Source: DAOUMU01 sp034409055
GTDB lineage: Bacteria > Chloroflexota > Anaerolineae > 4572-78 > J111
Reading direction: 5' to 3'
DNA: 11,152 nt
Assembly (NCBI GenBank): GCA_034409055.1
Contig: DAOUMU010000145.1
Location: forward strand, 1 to 11,152
The notes below the pieces were generated by a model that did not search any database, was not told the origin of the DNA, and saw only the letters and a list, made by a program, of their open reading frames with translations. This document shows, piece after piece, positions 1 to 6,574 of the stretch (positions within the stretch are counted from its first letter, which is position 1; each line of letters starts with the position of its first letter). Position numbers and translations under genes: made by a program.

Positions 1-108
1 GCCTGTCAGACTGCGAAGTATTCTTGGTTTATCCTTGATTTTGTCATAGTTCAACATGCTGGTATCCTCGTCAACTTATTTGCTGCCAGTATTATACCAG
101 TTTTCGTC

Positions 109-1305
109 CTATTTCCGATAAAGTCTAATAATAACCTCCCCAAACATCCGCCGCAAAATCCGCATGGTATTCTCCGATAACTTACAATCTGCGGCCACGG
201 CACAACGCATGCGTTTGTAGCCGGACTGGCGCAGCTTATCGGTATCATTGCCTACTTGCATGGCAAATCGCTCCACCTCCTCATCGGTGGCCCGGGCAAT
301 GGCCACCGCATCAAAATCAAACAAAGTGCGCCGGGCCAACCAGTTTACTTGCAAGATACCAGCCTGCTCCAGCCATTCGGGTTCCATCGTGTTATCCAAC
401 ATAGCCACCACCCATACTTTCATAAATTCCCGGCTCTGGTGACAGATGCGGCAACCGTAGTAGTTCATCGATTTCAAGGGGGACAGGCGTATTCGATGGG
501 GCCCGTAACGGGCCAGACAGCGGGGACACAATAACTGGGAGACTTGATCCCCCAGCCGTTTTGTGGTGTCATCAGCAATGCCCTCTAACAATTGGACGAT
601 GGTGTTCCGCAACTCAAGTTCGGTGATTTTGGCCAGTTCTGCCAGGGTTGATACGGCTTCCCCACCCAGGGCCAACATCCTGGCGTGACCATCGGCCAGG
701 TCGCCGAGATCGTCGAAGAGAGATTGCAAATGGCCTACATCCGTCTTGATACCACGTTGTTCATAATACACATACACCTCCGGCCACTTAATCAGCGTAT
801 AAACTTGCCCACCCGATGCAGATAAATCCATCCCTGTCAATTGTCTGACAACATCTTTGACCTCAACCGGTTCGGCCAGGCTCAATGAGTCCACATTTGA
901 GGAGTCATCATCCTCAGATGCGGCCACGTTTGGCATCTGAGACGAAGTCTGCCTCACTCCGCTGTATTGGCCCAGCACCCTGTCCGGGTCTGTGTTGACG
1001 GATACACGAATGCGGGTATAGGTGTAGTCTTTTTCGTCAGGCTCAAATCGGGAGAAGGTATCGAGCTTGAACTGGTGGTCACGATAATGGCCAATCACGT
1101 AAGCCCCTTCGGATTTGCCGAGGGTCCAATGACGGCCGCCCGGCACAAAGGTCAACTGATTGGCCGCAGCAAACTCCCGCCAGTGAGACCGTTCCGCTTC
1201 CTCCTGTTGGAAAGAGCGGCGAATGACGTACTGGTATATGAACCACAACAGGACTGCCACACACACAGCCCCGCTGACAATGAAAAATAAAAGGAGTATT
1301 ACCAT
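109..1305 (-). CDS. Membrane-anchored zinc-ribbon protein of unknown function
   Basis: The 398-aa product starts with one hydrophobic segment (about residues 2-27) followed by Arg residues, so most of the protein should lie in the cytoplasm or behind a single anchor. Residues 40-105 form a soluble alpha/beta-looking domain. A four-cysteine zinc-ribbon signature follows late in the protein: C260, C263, C285, C288 (CPRC and CRIC). The C-terminal 100 residues are helical and Arg-rich. Residues 122-142 are encoded by a palindromic repeat that is also found in the PfkB kinase gene at 4444-5580, so this stretch is probably an acquired insert rather than an ancestral part of the fold. The gene lies 25 bp downstream of the two-TM gene at 1331-1846 and is probably cotranscribed with it. 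The ATG at 1305 has only a weak ribosome site (CTGAG). I do not recognise the family and assign no function. Confidence 0.8.
   Translation of the reverse strand: MVILLLFFIVSGAVCVAVLLWFIYQYVIRRSFQQEEAERSHWREFAAANQLTFVPGGRHWTLGKSEGAYVIGHYRDHQFKLDTFSRFEPDEKDYTYTRIRVSVNTDPDRVLGQYSGVRQTSSQMPNVAASEDDDSSNVDSLSLAEPVEVKDVVRQLTGMDLSASGGQVYTLIKWPEVYVYYEQRGIKTDVGHLQSLFDDLGDLADGHARMLALGGEAVSTLAELAKITELELRNTIVQLLEGIADDTTKRLGDQVSQLLCPRCLARYGPHRIRLSPLKSMNYYGCRICHQSREFMKVWVVAMLDNTMEPEWLEQAGILQVNWLARRTLFDFDAVAIARATDEEVERFAMQVGNDTDKLRQSGYKRMRCAVAADCKLSENTMRILRRMFGEVIIRLYRK
881..941 (-). repeat. Palindromic repeat, in-gene copy A (61 bp)
   Basis: This stretch matches 4835-4895 at 53 of 61 positions without gaps; similarity stops at both edges. 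It contains a perfect 9-bp inverted repeat, CTCAGATGC (913-921) and GCATCTGAG (933-941), around an 11-nt loop. A second, overlapping hairpin is GAGGA (899-903) and TCCTC (911-915). Differences from copy B within 899-941 all fall in the loops. It is read in-frame by the 109-1305 gene as residues 122-142 (QMPNVAASEDDDSSNVDSL). In the coding direction only the frame used is free of stops. Confidence 0.85.
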
Positions 1306-1330
1306 CTCAGCATTGCTTAAGATTTATTGC

Positions 1331-1846
1331 TCACCTGGCCATAACCTGTTCAATCATTTGGACCAGCGTTTCGGGCTGCTGCGAACCGACCAGTAACCGC
1401 TGCCCATTTGAAAGTTCTAACTGAACGCCTTGATTGCCACCAAGCGTGTAGGCCCAGCCTCGACCGGGCGCCCACCTGATCCCCCACCCCAGGTACTCCC
1501 AGAAAGGCCGGTATTGGCTGACCTCATAACGAACCAACTCGTTAAAGTAAATTGACCGCGAAAAAAAGGGGAAATAGCGGATATATATTTGATCGCTTTT
1601 GACCTGCACGGTCAGTTTGATTGAATATAAGAGCCAGGGCAGGCCAATCCCCAGCAGAAGCCAGCGAATCCAGATAACGGTATCTGAAGCCGGGTTGCGG
1701 CCATAGGGCTTGCCTAAAAGAATCTGTTGAAAAAAAGCATACCAGGTCAGGCCGGCGATGAAGAGCACAACAGGCCATATCCACCAAACCTGGCGGATGG
1801 ACTGAACTTCACTAAATAGTACCTCATCACTTGCGCTCATACGCAT
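1331..1846 (-). CDS. Two-TM membrane protein with PH-like C-terminal domain (DUF6141-like)
   Basis: This 171-aa protein has two membrane segments (about residues 21-41 and 57-78) separated by a polar loop with GKPYGRNP. A C-terminal soluble domain (about 80-170) follows, with alternating beta pattern and the element VQLELSNGQRLLVGSQ (141-156), as in small bacterial proteins of the DUF6141 type with a PH-like fold. That family name is from memory, not a search. The ATG at 1846 is chosen because GGAG sits 7 nt upstream; an in-frame ATG two codons later would be too far from it. The gene is first in the minus-strand pair with 109-1305 and has a candidate promoter at 1891-1919. It ends in TGA with a 25-bp gap to the next gene. 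The molecular role is unknown; a membrane-proximal scaffold or sensor is only a guess. Confidence 0.82.
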   Translation of the reverse strand: MRMSASDEVLFSEVQSIRQVWWIWPVVLFIAGLTWYAFFQQILLGKPYGRNPASDTVIWIRWLLLGIGLPWLLYSIKLTVQVKSDQIYIRYFPFFSRSIYFNELVRYEVSQYRPFWEYLGWGIRWAPGRGWAYTLGGNQGVQLELSNGQRLLVGSQQPETLVQMIEQVMAR

Positions 1847-1890
1847 TAGCTTGCTCCATTAATCTTCGCTTGGCACCTGCCACTTGGCAC

Positions 1891-1919
1891 ATATTACCAT
1901 GCCCCAACCAAGCTGGCAA
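1891..1919 (-). promoter_or_regulatory. Candidate sigma70-type promoter for the 1846-109 gene pair
   Basis: On the minus strand a -35 TTGCCA (1914-1919) and a -10 TAATAT (1891-1896) are separated by 17 bp. Transcription would begin near 1884, giving a leader of about 38 nt before the ATG at 1846. The -35 matches consensus at 5 of 6 positions and the -10 at 4 of 6. A direct repeat CTTGGCAC (1869-1876 and 1883-1890, 14-bp period) lies at or just after the predicted start and could be an operator; that is speculation. Confidence 0.45.
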
Positions 1920-1967
1920 TTGGAAACAAACCAGAGTTAGATACGCTCTGGAAAAAAACGTTTCACG

Positions 1968-1997
1968 TTGACATAAATCACAATATTATGGTATACT
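1968..1997 (+). promoter_or_regulatory. Near-consensus sigma70-type promoter for the surface-protein genes
   Basis: A perfect -35 TTGACA (1968-1973) and a -10 TATACT (1992-1997, 5 of 6 consensus) are separated by 18 bp. The predicted start near 2004 gives a leader of about 40 nt. It ends in a strong ribosome-binding site AAGGAG (2031-2036), 7 nt before the ATG at 2044. This is the best promoter in the window and suggests strong constitutive expression of the plus-strand block. Confidence 0.75.
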
Positions 1998-2043
1998 GAC
2001 TACATATCAAAGATTACATAAATGCCGTATAAGGAGAGTCCTC

Positions 2044-3279
2044 ATGGCTGCTGATTTCGATTTTGATGGAACGTTTAATGAGGATGCTGCTGATGAGAAC
2101 CAGGATAACCTGGAACCGGGCACAGATCAGGAGAAAGAATCGGCCCAAAAGCCAAATCGATTACGCCTGATCTTGCTGATCTTGCTGGTATTGATCCTGG
2201 TCTGTGCGGGTTGCTTCCTGGTCCTACGCATATTTGGCGATAGCTTACCGATTAGTATTCCGGGCATCACGCCCGGCCAGCCAGACACCCCGACACCCGT
2301 TCCGGCCACAGAGGAGGCGCAATTACCACCTGAGGAAACGACCGAGCCTGTACCCACGGAGGAACCCATCCCGGAGGAACCTACTCCCACCGAGGAACTT
2401 GAATTACCGGTCACCGCCGAGCCGACCGAAGAACCAATTGTTCAGCCGACCGAAGAGCCAACCGTTGAACCAACCGAAGAGCCAACTGTCGAGCCGACTG
2501 AAGAGGTGGTGCTTGAGGAACCGACCGAAGAACCGCTACCTGGCCCGACGGCCACCACGGTTCCCGTGCCTGGACCGACCTCTACCCCCCACCCCACGGT
2601 CGTGGCTCCTGGGGATAGTTGTGACGGCAACAATCCGCCTATCGCTGAAGCCAACGGACCTTATACGGCGATGATGGGCAAAGGGCAGGCCTTTGTCATC
2701 TTTGATCCCGCCGGTTCTACTGACGCGGAGGGCACCATTGAGGGTTATGAGTGGGATTTTGGCGATGGTAGTGCGCCTCAAACGGGACAGAGCGTGACCC
2801 ACGGTTATACCAGCATTGGTGGCTACGTGGCTGTGTTAACCGTAACCGATAACTGCGGGGCCACCGGCCAGGATACGGCTGAGGTGACCATCGTCGGGCC
2901 AACCCCCCCTTCACAAAATAATGGCACACCGGCCCCAACCTCGGCCACAATGGGCTTCTGCTACCGGGTGCAATACGGCGACACCCTATCTGGTCTTGCC
3001 TGGCACTATGGCCTGCCTTTGCGGGACCTGGCTGCCGTCAACGGGGTCAGTATGGACTATTTTGTGATTGCTGGCCAGGGACTGTTTATTCCCACGGGAG
3101 AGATTAAAACAGGTCCCAATACTTACCAGGTTCAGGCAGGTGATACGCTCAACAGCATTGCCTATCAATGTGGTTTGACAATCAAAACCCTGGCCACAGC
3201 CAATGGCTTGGCCGTAGACACCAATCTGACCCCAGGCCAGCTTATCACCGTTCCACCCTGGCGTCAGGTTAATCCCTGA
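2044..3279 (+). CDS. Membrane-anchored PT-rich / PKD / double LysM cell-wall-binding protein
   Basis: This 411-aa protein begins with an acidic cytoplasmic tail (1-37), then one membrane helix (about 40-64) that leaves the rest outside. Residues 78-188 are a Pro/Thr/Glu-rich stalk with PTEEP repeats. A PKD-type beta-sandwich covers about 196-284 and carries the hallmark WDFGDG (237-242) and a GGY..VLTVTD strand (259-269). Two LysM modules follow: about 307-350 (YRVQYGDTLSGLAW) and 360-404 (YQVQAGDTLNSIAY), each ending in the usual G..L.IP/VP strand. LysM binds GlcNAc-containing polymers such as peptidoglycan, so the protein probably tethers the membrane to the wall or another glycan. The start is supported by AAGGAG 7 nt upstream and the promoter at 1968-1997. 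The next gene begins 70 nt downstream and shares the anchor-plus-stalk design. There is no catalytic domain. Confidence 0.9.
   Translation: MAADFDFDGTFNEDAADENQDNLEPGTDQEKESAQKPNRLRLILLILLVLILVCAGCFLVLRIFGDSLPISIPGITPGQPDTPTPVPATEEAQLPPEETTEPVPTEEPIPEEPTPTEELELPVTAEPTEEPIVQPTEEPTVEPTEEPTVEPTEEVVLEEPTEEPLPGPTATTVPVPGPTSTPHPTVVAPGDSCDGNNPPIAEANGPYTAMMGKGQAFVIFDPAGSTDAEGTIEGYEWDFGDGSAPQTGQSVTHGYTSIGGYVAVLTVTDNCGATGQDTAEVTIVGPTPPSQNNGTPAPTSATMGFCYRVQYGDTLSGLAWHYGLPLRDLAAVNGVSMDYFVIAGQGLFIPTGEIKTGPNTYQVQAGDTLNSIAYQCGLTIKTLATANGLAVDTNLTPGQLITVPPWRQVNP
2422..2538 (+). repeat. Degenerate tandem repeat encoding PTEEPTVE units
   Basis: Within the stalk of the PKD/LysM protein, residues 127-165 are built from about five units of roughly 24 bp (PTEEPIVQ, PTEEPTVE, PTEEPTVE, PTEEVVLEE, PTEEPLPG). 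The units differ at third codon positions, so this is an aged in-frame tandem array of a flexible, acidic linker rather than a fresh expansion. Confidence 0.75.
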
Positions 3280-3349
3280 CCGGATTCGTTTTCGCAGAGA
3301 TAGTTGACATAACTTGTTAAGCAGGATAAATTTGTTTTGGAGAAAGACG

Positions 3350-4447
3350 ATGGACGCGAAAAACCGACGGCTGATATTGGTTGCCCTGGTGATATTAGTT
3401 CTGGTTTGCCTGGTTGGCGTTCTTATCTACAGGATATTCTTCACCAATGGGGGGGGTGAAATTGTTAGCGACACCCCTACGCCAACCCTGGCTCCGACTG
3501 AGGAAGAACCGACGGTCGTGATAACCCCCGAAGAAGAGGTAACCCCGACCCCGACGCGGGTCGTTGCTGAAAAACCCACGAACACCCCGACCCCGGAAGC
3601 TACAATTGAGCCAACCACCGAACCGACGACCGAACCAGCCACACCCACCAAAGCTCTGGCCGAGCAGCCCGACTTGGCTTCAGATTTAAACATTTCAACC
3701 GGTGGTGTCGAACCTGGTGCTATTGCGGACCAGCTAAAGAATGGCGATTTTGAGGCAGGCTTTAGTGATCAGGGGGTGGCCCTGGAGTGGCATAGCTTCA
3801 AAACTGACGGGGCGGCCGTGGCTTTCTCCGGCGAGACACCGGGACCCTATGTTAAAAGTGGCGCCGGTGCCCAGCGGATCAGTATCGCCGAGGCCAGCCA
3901 GGCTGATCGCTATGCCGGTATTTATCAACAGTTAGCGGTGGCCCCCAACCAAACTTATACCCTTGAGTTACACGGCCAGATTCGGACCGGTTTTGCCGAT
4001 ATAAACTTGAGCAGTTATGGATATCGGCTCCAATATGCCATCGACTACACCGATGGAGATAACTGGCAGGACATCCCGGCCGAAGATTGGGTAGAATTAC
4101 CCTGGAATGAGCAACTTCTCCACTCACCCGATGTAAAGTTTTTGGACTATACCACCGAGATAACACCGACTTCTAATCAACTGACCCTGTTTGTACGCGC
4201 CTGGAATAAATGGGCCGATCCGGGGCTGGCTGAATACACCCTTGATAGTTTGAGCCTGACTGGTTCCTCCCCGGTTTATGCGGCAGCGACGACAGAGACC
4301 GGGGAAGCATTAATTGATCAACCCTTACCCACCACCGGCGCGGGGGATTCTGCCGGTCTCATGAGTGACGGTCGTTTCTGGGGCGCTGTGTTGATCCTGC
4401 TCCTGCTGGCGGCCGGGGCCATTTATCGCCGTCGATGGGGGTATTAA
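3350..4447 (+). CDS. Surface protein with N-terminal anchor, PT-rich stalk and LPTTG sorting-like signal
   Basis: With the ATG at 3350 the product is 365 aa. This start has GGAG 7 nt upstream; a TTG at 3314 would add 12 residues but lacks that support. Residues 8-30 are a hydrophobic signal or anchor, followed by a Pro/Thr/Glu stalk (40-105). Residues about 127-305 form a beta-rich domain starting NGDFEAGFS and ending TLDSLSLTG, resembling carbohydrate-binding jelly-roll modules of the galactose-binding-like type. The C terminus is a textbook sorting-signal layout: LPTTG (326-330), a hydrophobic segment (about 343-359) and an Arg-rich tail (RRR). No sortase is encoded in the window. Whether the N-terminal segment is cleaved is unclear, so the protein may be anchored at both ends. 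It is likely cotranscribed with 2044-3279. Its TAA overlaps the stop of the convergent kinase gene. Confidence 0.85.
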   Translation: MDAKNRRLILVALVILVLVCLVGVLIYRIFFTNGGGEIVSDTPTPTLAPTEEEPTVVITPEEEVTPTPTRVVAEKPTNTPTPEATIEPTTEPTTEPATPTKALAEQPDLASDLNISTGGVEPGAIADQLKNGDFEAGFSDQGVALEWHSFKTDGAAVAFSGETPGPYVKSGAGAQRISIAEASQADRYAGIYQQLAVAPNQTYTLELHGQIRTGFADINLSSYGYRLQYAIDYTDGDNWQDIPAEDWVELPWNEQLLHSPDVKFLDYTTEITPTSNQLTLFVRAWNKWADPGLAEYTLDSLSLTGSSPVYAAATTETGEALIDQPLPTTGAGDSAGLMSDGRFWGAVLILLLLAAGAIYRRRWGY

Positions 4448-5580
4448 AGACGGGACATTTTTATCTCTTTGAACCGTTGTCGTAGTTGCTGGCGCGAGGC
4501 GGTACCTGTCGTCCCCAGTTGCTGAATGGTAATGGAGGCAGTCATATTGCCCATCATGGCTGCCTCTTTTGGTGTAGCGCCAGCGCATAGCCCGGCTACC
4601 AGACCAGCCATCACACTATCGCCAGCGCCCACAATATCAATTTCACCGGCCACTGAAATGCCGGGAATATGGTCAACACCTGTTTTAGTTACCACCAGGA
4701 TACCATCTCCCCCCAGGGTAATAAACACCGGTTTTTGATTTTTTTCAAACAGGGCCTGCCCGCAATTGCCGGCTACAACCAATTTATCTTCTGCATCGGC
4801 CAAAGGAGCTGGCTGCTGGCGTCCAGAGTCAATTCTCAGTGGATCCAAATTTGAGGAGCCAGCATCCTCAGATGCGGCGACGTTCGGCATCTGAGCTGCT
4901 GTTTGCAAGGCTGCCTGCGCCTCGTGGATGTTGGGTTTGATCATCACTTGCTCAAACTCGCCAATCCGCACCCGCGAATCGGCGGTGAAGATTTTGGCGG
5001 GGTGCGCTGCAGCTAATTGAGCCAGGGCGGCTCGTACCCTGTCGGTGATGACCCCACAATTCCGTTCCTGAACCTGATCGGCAATGATCACCCCATCCAC
5101 GGTGGGGACAAGCCGCTCCAATTGAGCGATTACCGCCGTTTCGTACCTGGCTGGCAAGGGCTGCCGGTTTTTAATATCCAGCCGGTTCAGCTCTCGCTCC
5201 AGCCCATCCGATTCATGGGAGCGCATCATGGGCTTCATGTAGGTAGGGGTGAAACGATCCGGCGTTTTCACTAAGGCGTCGATGTTGACCCCGCGCTGCA
5301 ACAAACCCTGCTGCAAATCAAACCCTTCACCGTCCTGCCCGATCACCCCGACCACGGACACCTGGATTTCCATGGCCCGCAAATTGGACACCACCGTACC
5401 TGCTGCCCCGGGGCTATGTCGAATTTCAACCACCTGATAGGCTTCCAAACCGGTTTCCAGTGAGATTTCACTCAAGGCCGGATCGAGGCTCAAATATTTA
5501 TCAAGAAAAAAATCTCCCACCACCAGAACGTGAAGAGTAGGAAATTTTTGGAGGAGTTCATTTAAACGAGATTCGTTCAT
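4444..5580 (-). CDS. PfkB-family sugar kinase, RfaE/HldE kinase-domain-like, with palindrome-encoded insert
   Basis: This 378-aa ribokinase-fold protein should phosphorylate a sugar or sugar phosphate with ATP. Visible features are the N-terminal strand VLVVGDFFLDKYL (18-30), the substrate-site loop PGAAGTVVSNL (57-67) replacing the usual GG.A.N motif, IKPNIHEA (214-221), the ITLGGDG strand (287-293) and the PfkB signature DIVGAGDS (315-322) with D321 as catalytic base. The pattern is closest to the kinase half of ADP-heptose synthase, but no nucleotidyltransferase half follows. Between A221 and F286 there are about 35 more residues than I expect for the family. Residues 229-249 of that stretch are encoded by the palindromic repeat at 4835-4895. 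The gene is last in the minus-strand operon, 11 bp after the DHS-like gene, with a weak ribosome site. Its stop overlaps that of the convergent gene. Substrate not determined. Confidence 0.85.
   Translation of the reverse strand: MNESRLNELLQKFPTLHVLVVGDFFLDKYLSLDPALSEISLETGLEAYQVVEIRHSPGAAGTVVSNLRAMEIQVSVVGVIGQDGEGFDLQQGLLQRGVNIDALVKTPDRFTPTYMKPMMRSHESDGLERELNRLDIKNRQPLPARYETAVIAQLERLVPTVDGVIIADQVQERNCGVITDRVRAALAQLAAAHPAKIFTADSRVRIGEFEQVMIKPNIHEAQAALQTAAQMPNVAASEDAGSSNLDPLRIDSGRQQPAPLADAEDKLVVAGNCGQALFEKNQKPVFITLGGDGILVVTKTGVDHIPGISVAGEIDIVGAGDSVMAGLVAGLCAGATPKEAAMMGNMTASITIQQLGTTGTASRQQLRQRFKEIKMSRL
4835..4895 (-). repeat. Palindromic repeat, in-gene copy B (61 bp)
   Basis: This is the second copy of the element at 881-941, with 8 mismatches and no gaps. 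Its perfect 9-bp stem is CTCAGATGC (4867-4875) and GCATCTGAG (4887-4895); the alternative overlapping hairpin is GAGGA (4853-4857) and TCCTC (4865-4869). It is translated in the same frame as copy A, giving QMPNVAASEDAGSSNLDPL in the kinase (residues 230-248). Of the 8 differences, 4 are synonymous and 4 change an amino acid. The left part CTCAGTGGATCCAAATTTG matches the arms of the intergenic palindrome near 7429-7523. The element is bounded by CTCAG and CTGAG. Confidence 0.85.
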
Positions 5581-5591
5581 TGAGTTACCAT

Positions 5592-6557
5592 TTATAGTTT
5601 GTCTATCACCTGCCGATACAACGCCGGAAAAGTAGCCCGATGATCTCCCCGAATGTAAAAGCTCTCGCCGCCGTCTTGCACGGTACGGACCAGGATTGTT
5701 TTGTAAGGACGGTAATAGTAGCGTGGATCATCTTTGGCCGCTTCGGTGTGGATGTCGGTCTCTCCCAGGTTAATCAGATCAAACACAGCCGTGGTAAATT
5801 GGTTGATTTTCTGGCCCCGCTGGTGGGCGACGTTACGGGCCATAGCCAGCGCCTTCAAGTAAACCTCTGGTCCCATTACGGCTGTGCCAAAATTGAGCAA
5901 GACCCCTCCCTGTAATTTGGATACGGTGTGGGCCATGACCAGAAAATCATGGTAAGAGGTCTGTCCCAAGGCGGCCCCGTCGCAATTGGGGTGCTCGTGG
6001 ATAATATCGTAGCCAATGCCAACGTGTACGGTGACGGGGATGCCTAACCGGTAGCCGGCCGCCAGGATACTCAGATTACGGTGGGGAAATTGCTCCTGCT
6101 CAATCATCCGGCCCACGGCTTCACCCAGACCAAGGCCATCGCGGGCCCCGGCTGCGCTAGCTTCGTTAAGCCGGCCGGTATCGGTCCAGAGGCCAAATTG
6201 TCCGGCTTGAATATAGCGGGCCACGCTCTCCGTGGAGGCACCAACCAGGGCCAATTCAAAATCGTGGATGGGACCGGCTCCATTCATAGCGACGTGGGTG
6301 ATTATCCCCCGTGCCATCGAGTCGATGATGAAGCGAGACAGCCCTACTTTGACCATATGAGCGCCCATCATCAGGATGACCTGCCCACTCCCCTGGTGGG
6401 CAGCAACGATACGCTGGGCCACCGTGGTTAAATCGGGGTGGTCAAAGGGAGGCGTGGCATCATCCAGGTTGAATATCTCCGGTAGCCCCATATCGTGCAC
6501 TCGTTCGGCCAGGGGCTTGAGTTTGAGTTGCGTGCGATCAAATATCGGAAAAGGCAT
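5592..6557 (-). CDS. Deoxyhypusine-synthase-like protein of unknown substrate
   Basis: The 321-aa soluble protein appears to have the Rossmann-like layout of deoxyhypusine synthase (DHS). Segments that line up with DHS by eye are VILMMGAHMVKVGLSRFI (60-77), THVAMNGAGPIHDFE (87-101, DHS: VTTAGG.EEDLIK), the IPVTVHVG region (173-180, DHS: IPVFSPALTDG), GGVLLNFGTAVMGP (217-230, DHS: IILGGGV.K), AVFDLINLGETD (257-268) and RPYKTILV (283-290). K286 falls where DHS has its catalytic Lys (the S.GKI motif). DHS uses NAD and spermidine to modify eIF5A, which bacteria lack, so the true substrate must differ; bacterial relatives act on polyamines or are uncharacterised. The start ATG is preceded by AAGGAG at 13 nt. 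It lies 17 bp after the acyltransferase gene and 11 bp before the kinase gene, so all three are probably cotranscribed. DHS kinship is inference from remembered motifs. Confidence 0.72.
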   Translation of the reverse strand: MPFPIFDRTQLKLKPLAERVHDMGLPEIFNLDDATPPFDHPDLTTVAQRIVAAHQGSGQVILMMGAHMVKVGLSRFIIDSMARGIITHVAMNGAGPIHDFELALVGASTESVARYIQAGQFGLWTDTGRLNEASAAGARDGLGLGEAVGRMIEQEQFPHRNLSILAAGYRLGIPVTVHVGIGYDIIHEHPNCDGAALGQTSYHDFLVMAHTVSKLQGGVLLNFGTAVMGPEVYLKALAMARNVAHQRGQKINQFTTAVFDLINLGETDIHTEAAKDDPRYYYRPYKTILVRTVQDGGESFYIRGDHRATFPALYRQVIDKL

Positions 6558-6574
6558 TTCGGTTCTTTGACTCC

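Noticed and set aside
59..100. Inverted pair CTGGTAT / ATACCAG downstream of the zinc-ribbon gene as a terminator.
   Set aside because: A 7-bp stem with a 28-nt loop and no T tract on the minus strand is not persuasive.
967..1290. Open frame of 107 codons on the plus strand.
   Set aside because: It is antisense to the zinc-ribbon gene, lacks a ribosome site and shows no domain pattern.
2204..2674. Open frame of 156 codons on the plus strand within the LysM gene.
   Set aside because: It is an out-of-frame reading of the PT-rich repeats, giving a Pro/Arg low-complexity product.
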